Shown here one piece after another: positions 13,991-26,286 of a DNA stretch of 64,000 bases (its first letter is position 1; every line of letters begins with the position of its first letter). The notes beneath the pieces are model-generated. The model saw only the letters and a program-made list of their open reading frames with translations. It was not told the DNA's origin and did no database searches. The DNA is from Zonotrichia leucophrys gambelii (lineage: Eukaryota; Chordata; Aves; Passeriformes; Passerellidae). The stretch is taken from contig NC_088171.1 of the NCBI RefSeq assembly GCF_028769735.1, forward strand, positions 142,621,917 through 142,685,916, written 5' to 3'. The translations under genes were made by a program, and so were the position numbers.

Positions 13991-14535
13991 ACCATTTTAC
14001 CTGGGAGAAAAGATTGACCTCTACCTGGCTACAACCTCTTTTCAGCTGCTTGTAGAGAGTGATAACGTTTCCCCTGAGCCTCCTTTTCTCCAGGTTAAAC
14101 ATCCCCAGCTCCCTCAGCCACTTCTCATCAGACTTGTGCTCTAATCCTTTCATTAGTTCCCAAGTTGCCTTTCTCTGGGGGCTCCAGAACCTCAATGACT
14201 TTCTTGCAGTGAGGGGCTCAGAACTGGACACAGCACTTGAGCCTCACCAGTGCCAAGCACAGGGGGACAATCACTGCCCTGCTCCTGCTGGTCACACTAT
14301 TGCTGATACAAGCCAGGATACCATTGGCTTTCTTGGCTACTTGGACATCATCATCATCATCATCTGCTGGCTTATGTTCAGCTGGTTGATCAATATCCCC
14401 AGGTCCTTTTCTGCTGGGCAGCTTTCCAGCCCCTCTTCCCCGAGCCTGTTGTGCTGCAGGGAGTTGTTGTGATCCAAGTACGGGACTCAGCACTTGGCCT
14501 TCTTGGCCAAGTTGGGCTATTGATCCCACCATCTG
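13991..14535 (-). mobile_element. CR1: CR1 LINE fragment, antisense
   Basis: On the minus strand this matches the 3' part of an avian CR1, corresponding to the end of the ORF2 region and the start of the 3' UTR. The plus strand shows the complement of familiar CR1 phrases: 'acctggctacaacctctttt', 'gcctccttttctccaggtt', 'ccccagctccctcagcc', 'gtgaggggctcagaactgga', 'ctcaccagtgccaagcacag' and 'ccccaggtccttttctgc'. An ATC/CAT trinucleotide expansion near 14345-14362 interrupts it. The copy is diverged, and the open frames inside it (about 107-137 codons) are not intact reverse-transcriptase domains. The left boundary is approximate. After about 14535 I no longer recognise the family. Confidence 0.85.
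14345..14363. repeat. (ATC)n microsatellite inside CR1
   Basis: Six tandem ATC/CAT units occur within the antisense CR1 copy. This is a local expansion and accounts for the run of Asp codons in the antisense open frame. Confidence 0.9.
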
Positions 14536-16682
14536 TTTTGAGTGGGAAACCCTAATTCCTACGTGACCATCCTCCGGAATTTCTGTGGTTTCTATCACAT
14601 CAATAGCCCTTGTGTCTTTGCTGGCACATGGATCTCTACCTCCACTGAGACAGCAGACTGAAGGCCCTTGCTAACACACTGTCCCTCAAACACTGGCATG
14701 ATGCCAGGTTTATCTCTAGTGATCCTGGTTTTACCCCTTTTCCCCTTCAACTCTAGCTTAAAGTTCTCTCAGTGAGTCCTGCTATCTCCTGCACAGATCC
14801 TTTTGTCTCCTTGAAACAAGCATACCCAATATTGCCAGCAGGCCTGGTGTCATGTAGACCAGGTCATGAACAGAAAATCCAAAATTCTGTCAGTGACAGC
14901 AGGTTCAGAGTCAGGTATTGGGCTGCTATTCTTCCTGTTTCTTCCCCCATCATTCCCTGCAACTGGAAGGATGGAGGAGCACTACTTGTGCTTCAAATGT
15001 TCAACTGCAACCTTACTGTAATTTACAGTGATGAATTCCTAGAATTTTTAGAAGTAAGCATGGAGACTAAAATTCTTATTTGAGGGGACACTAGGAGCCA
15101 TATTTGGCACTCAGTCAGATCTCAAAGTTTCACAGTCCAAGTAAATTTTGCACCTGAGAAAGCCAAGTGTTCTGCAGAGGCTTAAATGGGAATGTGTGAT
15201 AAAGAGTTTTTAGAGAAAAAGTTCAATAGGCAGAAGAGAAAAGAAAAAGTTATTAACATTTCAGATTGTCCTTGTAGAAGCAAAATAAGGCGGGAGACGA
15301 AGTTTCTGTGTACTGATCATCACTGTCAGGGTCTGAAAGGTCCTGGTGTGTGCTCCAGGCCATGTGAGGAAGCTCTCTCCACCTGTATCCAATTTTCTTG
15401 TTCCAGGACAGTTCCTCCTCATGGTTTCCCTTGTTACTGAAAGTGTAACACTGTAGAAACAGCTGCAGGGGAAGTGTTTGCCACTCATTTGGTGACACGA
15501 TTGAAGATGGAAGGATCCCATACTTTTGCACCAAAAGGATTAAAGAAATGCCCCTCACCACCTCCTCCTCCTCCTCCAGAAAAAGTAGCAACTGAGGAAG
15601 GTTGAGGAGGGACATAAAGATGAAGAACTGAGAATTTGTGCGCATTTATGCCTTGACACTCACACATTTGCTGGAGTTGTGGCCATGAGTTTTGGATCTT
15701 TTCTGGTTTAGCGCTGGTGCATTTGTCATCAACCTTCCCTCTAAGGCTTCATTCATAAATCACTTTTGGAGTGTGAATAAGCCATGGGGATGCTTTAATA
15801 AATGGTTCCTCACATAAAGTTTTATTCCCCAATAATGATTAGCTTATTAGTAAATCCCTGCTGGCATTACTAAGGAGGTCATTATCATTATCCCTGTTTT
15901 ATACCTGCAGAAACTGAACTAGAGAAAGGAAAAGTCACCACTAAGTAAGATTTGTGGATGCAAGCTCCTGAGTCAAGGTACATGCTTTCTTCAGCAGGTC
16001 ACAGGACTAATAGGTGCTTGAAATCAATGGCCAATGAACTGGTTAATCAAATCATTACATCAGAATGCTATTGGACATTTTTTAGAATACATTTAAAACC
16101 ATAAAGAGTTACCTGTATCTCTGGTTGGTTGTCAACATTTAGCAGCCCAAACTCTTCATAGAGGCTGACTTAAAACACAAATAACTATAGAGTTCATCTT
16201 TAGGAACCTGCATAGGTTGTGTGCTGTCAGAATTTGTGCTGGAATTTTCTGATTTGTTAAAAAGAAACTGGGATGCCATTTACTAAGTTTTTTACTCAGA
16301 GGCATCATTTTTATTCAGCTTATTCCTGATCATTTTTAATATAGTTCTAGTACATTTGATTCTTTTAACATTGCATTACTGGCCATAGAAAAATCTACTG
16401 CTGTCTCAATATAAAGGACAACAAAATGCAAAGTGGAGTTAAATCAAAATAGATGTTATGAAAGCTGCTGCAATGATTGCATCACACAAGGCAGTCTTCA
16501 AATTCAGTGAAAGACTTGCATGTCTTTTTCTGACAGCAACCAGAGAGGATTTCCAATATATAAGGATTCCCCTTGAAATAGAAACCTGCCATGCCCAGCT
16601 ATACATGAGTGGCCTAAATTCTCTTAAGGAGGAGAGAGTGGTTTAGAGAGAGAGTGCTTCATGTCTGCATTGTATAGAACAA
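14536..16682. other. Non-coding stretch, no gene recognised
   Basis: Open frames of up to 130 codons around 14.8-15.6 kb overlap on both strands. A glutamate/glycine-rich piece in the minus-strand frame is simply the complement of a (CCT)n run at 15562-15580. No domain, splice-bounded structure or known repeat was recognised. Confidence 0.5.
15562..15580. repeat. (CCT)n microsatellite
   Basis: Short run of CCT units on the plus strand, with no recognised element around it. Confidence 0.9.
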
Positions 16683-17160
16683 CAGAATCATAGAATTTTG
16701 AAGGTTGGAGCAGACCTCTAAGATCATTTGTCCTACAGTTAGCCTAGCACTGCTCTGTTCACCACTAACCCATGTCCCCATGTGCCACAGCATGCCTTTT
16801 TGAATGTTTCCAGGGATGGTAATTCCAGCACTTCCTTAGGCAACTTGTCCCAGTGCTTTTCCACCCTTCACATGAAGAAATTTTTCTTTATATCCAATTT
16901 AAACCTCCCCTGGCAAAACTCGAGGCCATGTCTCCTTGTCCTATCGTTTGTTACCTGGGAAACTGACCCACACTTTGCAACAATCTCCTGTCAGGGAGTT
17001 GTAGAGAGCAATAAGGTCCCTGTGAGCCTCCTTTTCTCAGGCTTAGACACTCATCTCCCTCAGCTGCTTGTAAGAGGACTTCTGCTCCAGACCTTTCACC
17101 AGCTCCATTGCTCTTTGGGCATGATGATACCGACTGCAGCTCGTCCAAGCAGGCTCAGGC
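16683..17160 (-). mobile_element. CR1: CR1 LINE fragment, antisense, with 3' terminus
   Basis: It begins with 'cagaatcatagaattttg', the complement of the CR1 3' octamer tail. It continues through 'ttggagcagacctctaagatca', 'cccagtgcttttccaccctt', 'gaagaaatttttctttat', 'ccatgtctccttgtcctat', 'gttgtagagagcaataaggtc' and 'gcctccttttctcaggctta', in the order expected for a minus-strand CR1 3' UTR. It is about 480 bp long and 5'-truncated. The 127-codon frame on the plus strand is an antisense artefact. Confidence 0.9.
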
Positions 17161-20100
17161 CCTGAGAATTTACAAAACTTAAAATTCAGTGCAGCATAAT
17201 TAGTGTAAATTTAGTACATTACTGAGCAACTTCCCAATTCCTTTTGTAATGAGTTGTGGGGAAAAGAGATACTTGTGATAGGTACCATGTGATTTACCTC
17301 TAAAGTGCTGAGCATTGGGTCCTCCAAGCCAATCAAGAAGCAAATCCAAAAATAAATTTGAGAGACTGTTATCTGGGCTTATTGGTCCTGCTACTCAGAG
17401 TCTGAAACCATTCTAGAACTAAGATCATATATTTGGAGACTCTTGGAATACTTCTGACACCATTTCACCTATTGATGTTGTGGTGAAAGCACCCAGTCAG
17501 GAGGTGGGATTTGATGGTTTGGAGTCCTTTTCCACCTGAGGAGGTTTGACTCTGTCACTTCATGAAGAAGCCTTGAGCATCAGGGTGTAACAGAGACTGA
17601 AAGGGCAGTGGGGTGAGCAAAGGTGCCCTCTACACTTCACCAAGTCACAGGATAGCCAGGGATTCATTGCTGCAAGGGAAAGGCCAATTCAGGTTCCATT
17701 GTACCCTGTGCCAAAGCTCTTGTCTGATTCCTGGATCTCTCCTTGCTGCTCTGAGAGTTTTTTTCCTGGTTGCTGTTTTTATTCTTTCAATCCAGGCTCT
17801 CTAATGAGGAATGTGTAAAGAGTTGTGGGAGCAGTGTAGATTCTTCAGGCTGTCCCTTGCCAGCTGAATATGCAGAAAGCTCACACACCATCCGTGTTGC
17901 TCAGGGGAGCTGGTTAAGGTAGGAAGGATTGTGTGTATGAAATGGGCATAGTTAATGCCTGTGAAGTAGTTTAAAACATCTAAGGGCAACTCAGACACAA
18001 AACCTCCTGCTCCAGTATGCCGCAGAAATCTGAAAGACCCTCTGGGGGAATTGTTATCCCCCTTGGTCCAAAGACTGCCTGCAAATTGGTCCCTTCAGTG
18101 GAGTTTTTGCATGTGTAGATATCTGCCCATCTCCTGCAACACTGAACAAAGAAGTGCAAGGCAAATTCCAGCGTTTGGAGTGTGACATGAAGAGTTTGAC
18201 ATGCTGCTGAGGAAGACACACATCCCTATAATGACTTAAAATTCCATGCCTGGCAACCAGGTGCAGGGGGTTAATTAGGCTCATAAGCTGGGAGAGCAGG
18301 GAGACCTTTGGGAGAAGTTTGTAGACAAGCAGCAAAGCATATGACCTCATTTGAATTTTCCTATTAGATTTCTTGCAGAGATCTCAAAAGCATCCTCCGA
18401 TCACTGTCTGAAACTGGGAAGTTTTACATTTGCAAACACAAGGAATCTCCATTAGATTCTGAAGCTGCTGCACGTGTTTTAAGAGATCAAACTGATCTTT
18501 TAAACTGATTATTATGACAAGAAAATAGATCCCCCCACCTCCTTTTGTTTGTTTGGACTAATGATTCTCGACTCTTGGGGTAAACAATCTGCAATTCTTC
18601 GTTTAGAGCTCTTGTGGTGATGCAGATTGGAGCTGAAATGGGTGAGACTGGCATTGCTGGACATAAGGCTGTGCTTATGTGAGGATTTGTATGGTCCAAA
18701 AAGGCTGCAATAGGAGCCTGAGCTGTGTCTCTGTAATCTGCAGCTCCTTTGGTTGCAGTGGGCTTTTGAACAAATGTTTGGTGTTTCTCTCCTGTTCCTA
18801 AGTTAGTGTACTGTTCTTCTCCTTCCCCACCAGGTCATAGCTGCGGTGCCAATACAGCTCATTTCAGTCCTGCAGCCTTTTGGTCAGAATAGGAGAGATT
18901 TCCCCAGACTAAATGGCAGCTAGTCTGTGCCTGTGCAAAAAGCTTTGCTGGAGAAGTAAAAGATAAAAATAGGAATGGGCCATATCTTGAAAGCCAGCAC
19001 GAATCCAGCACCAAACCTTTCTGAGTCCTTTCTCCAGCCCACTGCTATTCATGGGGGTCCTTCCACTGGCCATGACAAACTCCGGTTTCACATCAACTGC
19101 AGCTCTGGGAGAGCTCAGGAGAGGGAAGGGGAGTTACCCATCACCGTATCCAGTTGCAGCTCATGTCACTGGAGAAGTGTCAAGGGAGTTTCATTTGAGT
19201 GCCCTGATCCCTCCTGTCCCAGATGCACGTTTTGCTTCTGCACATTACAGCTACCAAAGGGCGATGGTCCCTGGTGTCAAGACAGGAGCAAATAATAACC
19301 TTTACATCCATTCAGGCAGAAATCATGCTTGGAATAACTCGCTGTGAGGGTTACAGTCAGTTTCACCTTTACTGTGGTACCCATTCCTTGTGACAATGGC
19401 ATCAGAAAATTCACCTTCAGCCTTTTGGGCACCCTTTGTGATCCCAGGCAGGCCCTTGGCGATGGGCTGTGTGCAGAGCACAGACGTCACACTCCTCACC
19501 TTTTCCACTGTACGTGTGTGAGGGAAATCAAACCTGGGGGATTTCTTTTGAGCACTCCAGACACGCAGCCACACCGCAGAATACAAATGTGAGAGCTGGG
19601 CTGACGCAGGCGTGAGGAGCTCAGCCCTCCACCCCAGGGACCAGCAACAGGCAGGCAAACCTTGGAGGGCAGGAGAGCTCATTAACTCCCTGCTTTAAAT
19701 AATAGCAGTGGTGAGGGTGCTGGTGACAGTGTCCCTGTGGTGTCCCTGTGTCTGTGTGGTTTGACAACAGGCGGGGAGCAGCACTTGCTTCTTCACTCCT
19801 CAGGCAGCTGCCCTGTGCAATAGCATCAAGGAGGGCATAGGAAAGAGGTTATTTATTTTTTTCTTCTCCTTGGAGATTTTGGACTGATTAAAAATCTATT
19901 TTTGCTAGGAAAGCAACGAGGAAAGAAATCCCAGCCATACGCAGCAGGTATAAAAGAATGTTTGATTCTTCCGACAAGTACTATAAGATTTAATATCTTT
20001 GCTGCTCGACCCAATATTGTATCACAGGCATCACTGGTGTTGTGCTTCCCAGCATGCCCTAGCATTCCTTCAAGCAAACATTCACAGGAGCAGAAAGTCC

Positions 20101-21035
20101 AAGAAAAGGCTTACTCCCTTGAGGATCAAGAAGAAAGCAACAGTGAAGAAAGGTATAGTAGCTATTAATATTAATGTTAAAAGAAGAGGGGGGAGAGAGG
20201 ACACAGGAGCAGCAAAAAAGCTACTATTTATGGCTTTGATGTGTTCATTTTCACAGGACCAATAGCAACATGGAGAATATGGGAAGCAGATAAAGAGGAA
20301 AATGAGGAGGTGGAGGTGAGCAGAAGGCAGCTCAGAAAATTGCACAAGCTGTGGGGAGATTTTCCCGTCTAGACACTTGCACACAGCAAAGGGAGAGACT
20401 GCCATCTGCATCTCCTCCAGAAAAAGGAAAGGGAAAAGGGACAGAGCTGAGACTGAAAAGGAAATCCACCTTCATTTTGGCTGTGGTATGGCTGATCCAC
20501 ACTGCATGCCTGCTGTGGGAGGGGAGAGAAAGCTTAGAGAGGTATTGTTGTGTCTAAGGAGGCACAGCATTAAGGCAGCATGTGAATTCTCATGCAGGGC
20601 TCTGTCCTACTGACACAGTGGGAACAGGAGGGAAGGAACTATTTTAGTCTTGTTGACGCTGCTGAAGAGTAAAAATGGAAGTAATTAAAGGCCTATTCTA
20701 GTCTCACTTAAATCTCCAAGTCTTCAGGCCAGAGTTATTTTTGTTACATTGCTTTAATGGTGTTACATTGATGGTTAGACTGGGTTGGATTTTTTTTTCC
20801 CTATTCTGAATTTAGGAAATGAGCCAACACTTTTCTGTGGTAGTGCACTCACTTCACTGAAATTTTGCCTGAGGAAGATTGTTCAGGTCCCAGAAGGAAT
20901 TTTTCTAAATCCCAAGCAGCCCCACCATAACCAGTGCTTGGGGCAGCTGGGTTGGTGCCTAATGTTGTAGAAAGAGGAAGTTTGAATCCCAGCATTAGCT
21001 AGACCAAAGCTAGACTGGAAATAAGAATGACTCCT

Positions 21036-21067
21036 TATTCTTAAGGATAAGAATATCCTTAAGAATA
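21036..21067. repeat. Perfect short-loop inverted repeat (14-bp arms)
   Basis: The arms TATTCTTAAGGATA (21036-21049) and TATCCTTAAGAATA (21054-21067) are exact reverse complements with a 4-nt loop AGAA. A second hairpin lies immediately to the right. An exact 14-bp arm with so short a loop is not expected by chance in 64 kb. Confidence 0.95.
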
Positions 21068-21084
21068 TAAGCACCTTATATTCT

Positions 21085-21102
21085 GCACCTTAGGAAAGGT
21101 GC
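21085..21102. repeat. Second hairpin next to 21036-21067
   Basis: GCACCTT (21085-21091) and AAGGTGC (21096-21102) pair around a 4-nt loop. An earlier copy of the left arm, AGCACCTT at 21070-21077, could pair with the same right arm (AAGGTGCT, 21096-21103), so two alternative folds are possible. Confidence 0.85.
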
Positions 21103-22674
21103 TTGATAAATAGTGACCATAAAGTCTTATTGTCCCCTATTTTTTCACTGAGAAAAAACCTCAAATCTTCACTGCTTAGGGCAAGAGCGGGACAGGCTTA
21201 TTTGTAACAGCACCACTGCTGCTTATCTTGTCCTCAGTAAAGTCTGCAGTGGCTGTAAGCAGTGACAGAAATGGCCTGTCCAGCTGCCATGCACATCCTC
21301 TGTGAAATTCATCTAATCTCATCTCAGCATCACTTTTAGCCTTTCTGCTCCCAGGTTCCCCTGTGCAGCCACTGCAGGCTGCACCTGTGACTGTGTCTCC
21401 TTGGCTGGCGCCTGTCCCATGTGGGATTAACCCACATCTGCACCCTTGCGTGGCCTCTCACAGTGGATGGTGTCAACAGGAAGAGGTTGATCTCTTCTCA
21501 GAACAGATCTTTGTCCTGTGCTGGATCTCACAGGTCACTGCAGGCAAGGCAGTGTAAAGAGCACAGAACTTGATGCTTGTTTTTCCAAAAAAAATCAGTG
21601 TTGCTGCCCTCCTACATTAAGGCTTCATGTGGGTGTTTCAGAACTACCAGTTCATATAAGCAGAGATACAAAGTCCTCTGTTTGCAGAGTTAAGGAGGAC
21701 CCTCAACCCAGTGTGCATTAGGTCTAAGCAGCCACAGAAAGCAAAGCATGGCAGGAGCTCACCATGGGAAAGTCCTTCGCCTCCTTTGCAAGTGGGGCTG
21801 AGCATCAGATCCCAGCAGATACTGAGAGCCTGCCCAAAACCTCTCAGTCCTTTGCTCCAGAATAACCCCTTAGAATCATCTCCCTGCAGACCAATTGCCC
21901 CAAGGAGGAAAAGGATGCATTTAACCAGCCCCAGTGAGAGGTACTGCTCAGTTCCTGAGCTCACTGAAAATGCCTGTGCTGGGTGGCCGCAGTACAGGTA
22001 CCACAGGGTCCTTTAGAAATGGGGAAAAAGCTACTCCCTGTCTTCCCAGAAAAGCAATAAAGGACTGAACCTTTGGACCAGTCAAAGGCTCAGGTCAACA
22101 GAAAAGGAAATGCTTGGGCAGAGTGAGATATCATAAGGGGGAGGATAATTTTCTGGTGTGTAGGCAGGGAAATTAGGTCAGACACTTCGAAACTTAGTCT
22201 ACATGTTTTCACCTCCAAGTGGTATTAACTGGTCGTACTCATTTACAGAGACTGACTGAATGCTACAGGTGTATTTTAAACCTTACACCATTCTTGTTAC
22301 TCCACCCTGAATTTTCTACAGTTCTTGTTTCAGTTCCTGAAAGCTATTTTTCCAGCTATACACAGGGAAATTGCTGAACTCCTCTGGCTCTGAACAGAGC
22401 AAGAGAATTATAGACAATATGTCTTATGGGCAATTCACTCCTTTATTCATCTCGGCAAGGGAGTGGATTGTTACATCCCAATGTCCCTTCTGAGCCCATT
22501 TTTTGCACTCATACAATCCTGGTAGCCTCTCCAGGGATACCAGCCACCATCATGTAAGCTCATCAGACTTGATTTCTTGTGGTTGCCACTCTGTGTGCCT
22601 CACACTTGCACAGGTGTGTGAGAAATAAACGACCTTGTTGTTTTCCCGTAGCCTACCAACCTGCCATGATGCTG

Positions 22675-23721
22675 TCCCAATGCCAGCACCCATGAGAATC
22701 ACTCACTCACCCTCTCCTGCTACAGCTGGGCAGTGGAGAGAGAAAAATATTAATGAAGGCTTCATGAGTGAGATACAGGCCTGGAGAAAATACTTCAAGG
22801 GCAAAACAGGCTCAGCTTAAAGTTGCAAAGTGACATTTATTACTAACAGAACCAGAGCAGGATAATGAGAAATAAAATAGGCCTTTTAAACACCTTTCTT
22901 CCTCCAACCCCGCCCTCCTTTCCAGTGACAGCACAGGGAGAAAGGGCATGGGGTTTGGGTCAGTTCATCACCAAGATTTTCTTGCACTGCTTCAGGAGAG
23001 GAGTCCTTCCCCTGTGAGACCATGGGGTCCCTCCCACGAGAGACAGTTCTCTGTGAGTTCCTTCAGTGCGGCTCCAAATCTCATGAGCACAGTTCTCCCA
23101 AAACTGCTGCAATGTGAGTTTCTCTCACGGGCACACAGCCCTTCCAAAACTGTTGTGACGTGGGTCACTCCTCCACAGGGTGCAGTCCTTCAAAGACAGG
23201 CTGCTCCAGTCTGGAAGCAGGGCTCTCCTCTGAGCCTTCCCCTGGATCAGAGCCCCCTCCAGGCATCCACCTGCTCTGGCATGGGCACCTCCCCATGGGC
23301 TGCAGGTGGATCCCTGCATTCCTCATGGATCCATGGGCTGCAGGGGCACAGCTGCTTCACCATGCTCATCACCATAGCCTGCAGAGCAATCCTGGCTCCA
23401 GTGCCTGGAGCATCTCCTGCCCCTCCTTCTCCACTGACCGTGGTGTCTCCAAGTCTTTTCCCTCACATGTTCTCACCTCTTCTTCTTCTCTGACTAGAAG
23501 CAGAACTGTGTGACTTTGTTTTGATTTCTTCTTAAATATGTCATCACAGAGGCACTGCCAGCCTCTTTCATTGGCCCAGTTTTGGTGAGCAGCATGTCCA
23601 TCTTCAGAGCCATCAGAGATTGGCTCTGTTGGACATGGTGGAAGCTTCCAGCAGCTTCTGACAGGGGCCATCTTTGTGGGCCCCCTGCTACCAAAAACCA
23701 GGCCGTGCAAAACCAGCACAC
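22675..23721 (-). mobile_element. LTR-like ERV repeat, copy A (orientation tentative)
   Basis: This is about 1 kb of sequence with a second copy in the same orientation at 56282-57351, so it is a dispersed element. The right end is sharp: both copies share 'gcaaaaccagcacac' and then diverge. The left end is less certain, with clear similarity from about 22724 and weaker similarity back to about 22680. From memory it resembles avian ERVL-class LTR sequence read from the complementary strand, which is why I give the minus strand. No internal gag/pol is attached, so it is probably a solo LTR or a fragment. The 181-codon frame inside it on the plus strand has no protein features. Relative to copy B it has about 14 extra bases near 23173-23186. 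The segment 23211-23479 is almost identical to copy B, unlike the rest. Confidence 0.7.
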
Positions 23722-25405
23722 AACCCTGTTTGATTCATCATCATAAGCACTTGCCCAGCAAACAGTGCCACCAAATGCCATGGCTGCCCATGTTCAGGTT
23801 CTCTTTTCTGCTGTGTGTTGTTTGAGAGCAGGGAAGTGGCCCAGAATGGTGAGCCTGTGTGGGAGCTTTGCTGGGCCATGGATATCACCAGACTCCCAGA
23901 GTTCACAGAACAGTGAATGGAGCTGCTTGATCTCTCTCAGTTACTCATTCCAGCAGATCAAGGCTGATAATTCCCTATTCTGGCTTGTGGAGTTACTTTC
24001 CTGTTCTTCCAAGCATGGCTCTTTACAGAAAGATAAGCAAGATTTTAAAGAAAGAAGGCAATGAGGGCACTTCTAGTCCAGGGATGTGCTGGAGTCAGTT
24101 CATTACTGGTGAGCAGTTGGGGTCATTCCCACTGATGAAGGCTTGTGAAGTCCTGCTTTGGGCTTGCTGCTTGCCCTTTCTGTAGGATGAAACTCAGCAA
24201 GATGTTTAAGCTAAAGCACATGAGTAATCATGTGTGTGTTTGCTGGCTGGGATGAATGATGAAGCAACATGCTGAAACACTTTTCTGAATCACAGCTACA
24301 TTTGAGACCCCTTTAAAATTCACCTCTGGCTATGTTCCATTGCAGGGCTGATACAAAGTGGTCTGGTTTTCAGTACTTGGTGTTAAAAGTGATCCCTCTG
24401 TGCTGCCAGCAGGAAACTAAGACACAATACACACTCATCTCTATCTTGTAAAAAGTTATTTTAGATTCCCCAAATGTTCAAACACCAGCACCTTGTTGGC
24501 ATCAAGAACCAATTAACAAAACTGATGAATGAAAGGAAATCAAAATACAGTCAGATCTAGCAGACCTAGAGTCAGGAATGTAAATTGCACAATTGCACAT
24601 TCTGTAAGATGACTTGGTTTGTTCTCTCTCCATTGTAATCAAAAGTGAATTACGATCTTGAAAGGTTCTATCTCTCCCAGATAACTGAAAAAAGCTAATT
24701 AAAAACAAAAGTCACAGATGTAATCATTGCTTAATGTTGTAAGCATAACATGACCTAATGCTATTATGAGTTCTGAACAAATTTCAATTAGGACTCCAGC
24801 TGGTAAACAGATAAATGTGATAACGACATTTTAATATTACTTGATAATTTGTTAGTAAAAGCAATTTTTATTTCAGCCATTTTTAAGTGTATAAAATGTG
24901 TATCGATTTAGATAAGTTTTTCAGCACAATTGGAAGACAAAAAAAACATTTCAATGAGTAGCATTTGAGAGGATCCTCTTTAGAGATGTGTTCTATTTTT
25001 ATTAGTTAACCAATTTTGGGGTTTTTTTACATAGTCATCATCACTTTGTATCTTGCTAGTGATTTACACCATTACCAAATCAGAAGAGTAATAACAAAAC
25101 ATACTTTGTATTCTGCATTGGGATGAATCACTTCTAGGCCTTTTGTTGTTTTGTTATTTCTTGTTTTATTGAGCTTAAGGGAATGTAGAAAGTCATTGCT
25201 GTGATGCGAGGTCAATGATATTTCAGAACATGTGGGAAAACTAAAGTGCAAAACTGTAAGTTCTTTCCAGCAGGGCAGGCGTTGATGTAGTTCTGAGAAG
25301 ATGAAACCATGAGTCTGTCTGGATCCCTGTGATACACAAGGATGCTAGCATGGCTTTAGAGAGCCAGGATGAGTTCCTCACTCTGCCATATTCCCAGTGA
25401 AAGTC

Positions 25406-25431
25406 TTTATTCACATTCCCATGTGAATAAA
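25406..25431. repeat. Perfect short-loop inverted repeat (11-bp arms)
   Basis: TTTATTCACAT (25406-25416) and ATGTGAATAAA (25421-25431) are exact reverse complements around the loop TCCC. No associated gene was seen. Confidence 0.95.
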
Positions 25432-25531
25432 ATAGTCAATTTACTGTGTCTCAGTTTCCCTAAATAAAAAAGGACATATCTGACTAAAAGTGACTGTGCT
25501 AGAAACCAGGAGTACAATTTTGCTCAATCTG

Positions 25532-25588
25532 CTTTTCTTTTTTTTTTTTTTTTCTTTTTTTCTTTTTTTTTTTTTCTTTCTTCTTTTT
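25532..25588 (+). repeat. T-rich pyrimidine tract
   Basis: Long T runs with scattered C on the plus strand, purine-only on the other. The lysine-rich minus-strand frames here are its translation. If a retroelement tail, it would be on the minus strand, but I recognise no element to its left or right. Confidence 0.9.
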
Positions 25589-26264
25589 GGAGAGGCAAAG
25601 GGGAAAAGCCTGGCTCTGAAGGATGATCTCTCCTGCCCAGACTGGCATTCTGGCATTCCGCCTTCTGCTGAAACCGATGCTCAAGACCAGCATTTGATTT
25701 CAAGACAGGTGTGGAGTAGCTGCCTGGTAGAGTGGTGACAGCTTATCACCTAATCAGCACACAATTGCCCTCTCTCATGATTTAGAACAGAGATAAATAA
25801 ATAAATTCCACCACTGGAGGAGCACAGTGGCCTGACAGCATTGAGGGAGGAAATCCAGTCCAAAATTAAGACACTGAAGGAAGGTACAATGCTCAGCTCT
25901 TCCTGCTGTGCTTTTAACCAATCTTAACCTTGTTCTCATGGGATCACCCCTAATGTGGGAGCACTCAGCATCCACTGCCTGGCCTCTGTGCTGAGGGGAC
26001 TCACCTGCCATTTAGATAACAATGATGCACATCCTATGGACACCCATATTTCATTTACCTTCATTTGCATGCAGCAGCCTTCCTGAGTTCAGAGTTATTT
26101 AAAGGCAGAGACAACAGAAGCTGTCACTACCCTGAAATAAAATCCTTGGTATCGTTCTGTGACATGATTTTTTTCCCCTTCCTCCTTCAATTTATCCATT
26201 TTAAATATTTATTTTATACTCTGTAAAGTTACTTTTACTCTTGAAAGAGCAAGGGCTAAGATTT

Positions 26265-26286
26265 CTTCTTCTTATACAAGAAGAAG
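26265..26286. repeat. Short-loop inverted repeat in simple sequence (9-bp arms)
   Basis: CTTCTTCTT (26265-26273) and AAGAAGAAG (26278-26286) pair around ATAC. The arms are simple-sequence, so the significance is lower than for the other hairpins. Confidence 0.8.

Larger units (their letters stand above)
17161..22674. other. Non-coding stretch, no gene recognised
   Basis: About 5.5 kb without a recognisable gene or repeat family. Open frames of up to about 119 codons at 18.0-18.3, 19.0-19.7, 20.0-20.6 and 21.6-22.0 kb overlap each other on opposite strands. A pair of adjacent hairpins at 21036-21103 is listed separately. Confidence 0.5.

Noticed and set aside
22948..23493. 181-codon plus-strand open frame
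   Set aside because: It lies inside the LTR-like repeat (copy A). The matching part in copy B follows from the identical core, not from protein conservation.
25499..25693. Lysine-rich minus-strand frame
   Set aside because: It is a translation of the T-rich pyrimidine tract read from the other strand.
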